64,000 bases of DNA from JAJDNS01 sp963578825 (GTDB lineage: Bacteria > Acidobacteriota > Vicinamibacteria > Fen-336), in the NCBI GenBank assembly GCA_963578825.1, contig CAUZDW010000020.1, forward strand, positions 1 through 64,000, written 5' to 3'. The notes beneath the pieces are model-generated. The model saw nothing but the letters and a program-made list of their open reading frames with translations, was not told where the DNA came from and made no database searches. How positions within the stretch are numbered: position 1 is the first letter of the stretch; each line of letters starts with the position of its first letter. Positions 61,085-64,000 of the stretch are shown piece by piece. The position numbers were made by a program, and so were the translations under genes.

Positions 61085-64000
61085 ATGCACGAGACACTGT
61101 CGAGGAGAGGACTCTACGATCCCCGTTTCGAGCACGACGCCTGCGGCGTCGGCTTCGTCGCTGATCTGAACAACGTCAGCTCGCACGATATCGTGCGAAA
61201 GGGACTCGAGATCCTCCGAAACCTCGACCACCGAGGAGCCCGGGGCGCGGAAGAGGAGACCGGCGACGGCGCCGGCATCCTGGTCCAGCTGCCGCACGCC
61301 TTCCTGCTCCGGGAGTGCGCTCGGCTCGAGATCTCGCTTCCCGAGCCCGGCGAGTACGCGGTGGGACAGTGCTTCCTTCCGAAGGACCCGAAGACCCATG
61401 TGGGCGCCAGGCACGTCTTCCGCCGGGCGCTCGACGAGCTGGAGCTCGACATCCTCGGCTGGCGAGAGGTCCCCACCGACCACTCGACCCTGGGGGCGAC
61501 CGCCATCTCCGGCGAGCCGCCTGTGCAGCAGGTGATCGTCCGCCGCCCCGTGACCTGCCGCACCCAGGACGACTTCGAGCGGCGGCTCTTCGTGGCCCGC
61601 AAGTACGGCACCCGAATGGTGCGCGAGTCGGTCCAGGGCGCGGCGAGCTTCTACATCTGCTCGCTGTCGTCGCGGACCGTCGTCTACAAGGGGATGCTGA
61701 CACCGGCCCAGGTGCCCGAGTACTTCCCCGACCTCGTCGACGAGTCGTTCGAGTCGGCGCTTGCGCTCATCCACAGCCGCTTCTCGACGAACGTCCTGCC
61801 CACCTGGCCGCTCGCGCACCCGTTCCGCACGCTGGCCCACAACGGCGAGATCAACACCCTGCGGGGCAACGTGAACTGGATGCGGTCCCGCGAAGCCATC
61901 CTCGCCTCGTCCCTCTTCTCGGAGGACGAGATCCAGAAGTTGCGACCCGTCACCCAGGAGGGCAGCTCCGACTCGGGCATTCTCGACAACGTCGTCGAGT
62001 TCCTCATGCTGGGCGGACGCAGCCTCCCCCACGTGATGATGATGCTCATCCCGGAGGCCTGGGAGAAGAACCCGGAGATGCCGGACGACCGCAAGGCCTT
62101 CTACGAGTACCACGGTGCGCTCATCGAGCCGTGGGACGGTCCGGCCTCGGTGGCGTTCTCCGACGGGACCCTCATCGGGGCAACGCTTGATCGCAACGGC
62201 CTCCGCCCGTCGCGATACTGCCTGACCGACGACAACATCCTCATCATGGCGTCTGAGGCCGGTGTCCTCGACGTCGCCCCGGAGAAGATCGTCCGCAAGG
62301 GCCGTCTGCAGCCCGGGAAGATGTTCGTCGCCTCGCTCGAGGAGGGACGCATCATCCCGGACGAGGAGATCAAGGCCCGCATCTGCGCCGAACGGCCGTA
62401 CCGTCAGTGGCTCGATCAGGGAAAGATCCCGCTCGCCGAGCTCGAGCCGCCGCGCCAGATCCTCCAGCCCCCGGCCCGTCGGGTTCTGACGCGTCAGAAG
62501 GTGTTCGGCTACTCGCTCGAGGACCTGCGCATCCTCATGGCCCCGATGGTGAAGGACGCTCAGGAGCCGGTGGGCTCGATGGGCAACGACACCCCCCTCG
62601 CGGTGCTGTCCGAGAAGTCGCGCAGCCTCTTCGACTACTTCCACCAGCTCTTCGCCCAGGTGACCAACCCGCCAATCGACCCCATCCGTGAGGAGATGGT
62701 GATGAGCCTCGCCTCCTTCGTCGGCGGTGAAGGCAACATCCTGCAGGACGGCCCCGAGCACGCGCGGGTGATCGAGCTGCCACAGCCCGTTCTCACCAAC
62801 GAGGACCTCGAGCGGCTGCGGTGGGTGGACCGCCAGCACTTCCAGGCCAAGACCCTCTCGATCTGCTTCAAGGCCGAGCCGGGCCGGATGCAGCGGGCCC
62901 TGGACCGCCTCCGCCACGAGGCGGAGGAGTACGTCCTCGACGGTTACCAGGTGCTCATCCTCTCCGACCGTCCGGTGGACTCGGATCATGCGGCGATCCC
63001 GTCGCTCCTCGCCGTCTCCACCGTCCACCATCACCTGATCCGCAAGGGCCTCCGCTCGCGGTGCGGCCTCGTCATCGAGACCGGCGAGGCGCGCGAGGTG
63101 CACCACTTCGCCTGCCTCCTCGGCTTCGGCGCCTCGGCGGTCAACCCCTACGTGGCCTTCGAGACGATCGAGGACATGCGGCTGCGCAAGCTGCTGCCGA
63201 AGAGCCTGAGCGAGGCCGATGCTCGCGATCACTACGTCAAGGCGGTGGGCAAGGGCCTTCTCAAGACGATGTCGAAGATCGGCATCTCGACGATCTCCTC
63301 CTACATCGGTGCGCAGATCTTCGAGGCGGTCGGCCTCTCGGACGAGGTCATCGAGGAGTGCTTCCCGGGTACGGTCTCCCGCATCAGCGGGATCGACATC
63401 GCCACGATCGAGCGCGAGACGCTCATGCGGCACCGGGCCGCCTACGTCGACGTCGAGGACCAGACCGACCTCGAGCTCGGGGGGCTCTACCAGTGGAGGC
63501 TGCGGGGCGAGCGCCATCTCCACAACCCGGAGACCATCCAGCGGCTCCAGCACGCAGCGCGGACGAACGACTACGACGTCTACCGTGAGTACGCGCGCCT
63601 CATCGACGACGCCGCCGAGACGCCGATCACGCTTCGGCACCTTCTCGAGTTCACGAACCTCACGCCGATCCCGATCGAAGAGGTGGAAGCCGTCGAGGCG
63701 ATTGCGAAGCGCTTCACCACCGGGGCCATGTCCTTCGGATCGATCTCCTGGGAGGCCCACACCACACTCGCGATCGCGATGAACCGCTTGGGAGCCAAGT
63801 CGAACACCGGAGAGGGCGGCGAGGACCCCGTTCGCTACGACCCGCTCCCCAACGGCGACTCCATGCGCTCGGCGATCAAGCAGGTGGCGTCGGGGCGGTT
63901 CGGGGTCACGTCGAACTACCTCGTCAACGCCGACGAGCTGCAGATCAAGATGGCCCAGGGCGCCAAGCCCGGAGAGGGCGGTCAGCTCCCCGGCCACAAG
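61085..64000 (+). CDS. gltB: Glutamate synthase large subunit (partial, runs off the window)
   Basis: The first 972 codons of the NADPH- or ferredoxin-dependent glutamate synthase alpha chain, which transfers the glutamine amide to 2-oxoglutarate. The N-terminal class II amidotransferase domain has its nucleophile in HDACGVGFVADL (Cys ~20; a short propeptide precedes it) and later RFSTNVLPTWPLAHPFR and HNGEINTLRGN (~255). The central domain (~450-760) and the start of the FMN-binding synthase domain (FTTGAMSFGSISWEAHTTLA, ~880; NTGEGGEDP, ~905; GAKPGEGGQLPG, ~960) follow. Start: ATG at 61085. No stop occurs before the edge. The long minus-strand frame across it is a shadow. Confidence 0.96.
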   Translation, partial: MHETLSRRGLYDPRFEHDACGVGFVADLNNVSSHDIVRKGLEILRNLDHRGARGAEEETGDGAGILVQLPHAFLLRECARLEISLPEPGEYAVGQCFLPKDPKTHVGARHVFRRALDELELDILGWREVPTDHSTLGATAISGEPPVQQVIVRRPVTCRTQDDFERRLFVARKYGTRMVRESVQGAASFYICSLSSRTVVYKGMLTPAQVPEYFPDLVDESFESALALIHSRFSTNVLPTWPLAHPFRTLAHNGEINTLRGNVNWMRSREAILASSLFSEDEIQKLRPVTQEGSSDSGILDNVVEFLMLGGRSLPHVMMMLIPEAWEKNPEMPDDRKAFYEYHGALIEPWDGPASVAFSDGTLIGATLDRNGLRPSRYCLTDDNILIMASEAGVLDVAPEKIVRKGRLQPGKMFVASLEEGRIIPDEEIKARICAERPYRQWLDQGKIPLAELEPPRQILQPPARRVLTRQKVFGYSLEDLRILMAPMVKDAQEPVGSMGNDTPLAVLSEKSRSLFDYFHQLFAQVTNPPIDPIREEMVMSLASFVGGEGNILQDGPEHARVIELPQPVLTNEDLERLRWVDRQHFQAKTLSICFKAEPGRMQRALDRLRHEAEEYVLDGYQVLILSDRPVDSDHAAIPSLLAVSTVHHHLIRKGLRSRCGLVIETGEAREVHHFACLLGFGASAVNPYVAFETIEDMRLRKLLPKSLSEADARDHYVKAVGKGLLKTMSKIGISTISSYIGAQIFEAVGLSDEVIEECFPGTVSRISGIDIATIERETLMRHRAAYVDVEDQTDLELGGLYQWRLRGERHLHNPETIQRLQHAARTNDYDVYREYARLIDDAAETPITLRHLLEFTNLTPIPIEEVEAVEAIAKRFTTGAMSFGSISWEAHTTLAIAMNRLGAKSNTGEGGEDPVRYDPLPNGDSMRSAIKQVASGRFGVTSNYLVNADELQIKMAQGAKPGEGGQLPGHK

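Noticed and set aside
61067..63997. Uninterrupted 976-codon minus-strand frame
   Set aside because: It is antisense to gltB, whose plus-strand frame has all GltB motifs. The frame is a by-product of high GC at third codon positions.
1..64000. tRNA, rRNA or riboswitch
   Set aside because: I found no T-loop-like, rRNA-like or known riboswitch signatures on reading both strands; a covariance-model search would be more sensitive.

Overview
The window is a high-GC, densely packed bacterial chromosome segment. It suggests a Gram-negative heterotroph, most likely Acidobacteriota or a related environmental lineage known mainly from metagenomes. The pointers are a spermidine synthase fused to membrane domains and TPRs, a kinase with a TolB/FlgO-like domain and TPRs, a porin remnant, many secreted carbohydrate-active proteins, and a short palindromic repeat starting CGTCATTCTGAG. 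This is inference: there is no rRNA or other phylogenetic marker here. I saw no tRNA, rRNA or CRISPR array.

Layout. 0.5-9.5 kb: a stand-alone LexA-type DNA-binding protein, two methyltransferases, a ceramidase-like hydrolase, a Na+-dependent transporter and the fused spermidine synthase, ending in selD. The selD gene reads through an in-frame UGA at the catalytic position and has a hairpin just downstream, so SelD is itself a selenoprotein. 9.6-14.4 kb, converging on selD: a five-gene operon of an FAD disulfide oxidoreductase and a phosphonate-type ABC transporter (binding protein, ATPase, two permeases) of the kind associated with selenium. Together they form a selenium uptake and activation locus.

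14.6-20.9 kb: a broken maoC and a broken DUF4331 gene meeting end to end, an ECF sigma/anti-sigma pair, an exported RraA-like protein, and a Ser/Thr kinase-TPR gene carrying both a frameshift and an amber codon. 20.9-29.6 kb: PEP carboxykinase, a sulfatase, a peptide transporter, an OprP-type porin remnant, the palindromic repeat, murJ and two coupled cytochrome c genes.

29.8-35.4 kb has visibly lower GC and planctomycete-flavoured genes (secreted TIM-barrel isomerase, PVC-type CxxCH protein, double cupin), consistent with acquisition. 35.5-40.6 kb holds a solute symporter/PhyH operon back to back with a GMC dehydrogenase operon. 40.7-42.6 kb is IS91-type wreckage with an inverted repeat around an SDR gene. 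42.7-49.6 kb is a minus-strand run of secreted glycan-active proteins, including an FGE-like/PA14/sialidase/MORN fusion. 50-61 kb is a mixed region of a serine hydrolase, a MITE-like element, a frameshifted dimethylformamidase-like gene, a 71-bp tandem repeat before an MFS transporter, a PLP desulfhydrase/deaminase, an aldehyde dehydrogenase, a sialidase-like protein and a scrap heap of gene fragments. The window ends inside gltB.

Two themes stand out. The selenium locus is the most coherent functional unit. The second theme is the number of broken genes: two truncated convergent neighbours, several terminal fragments, two frameshifts, one nonsense codon and one lost catalytic cysteine. This means either active decay and rearrangement around mobile elements or, in part, assembly and sequencing error.
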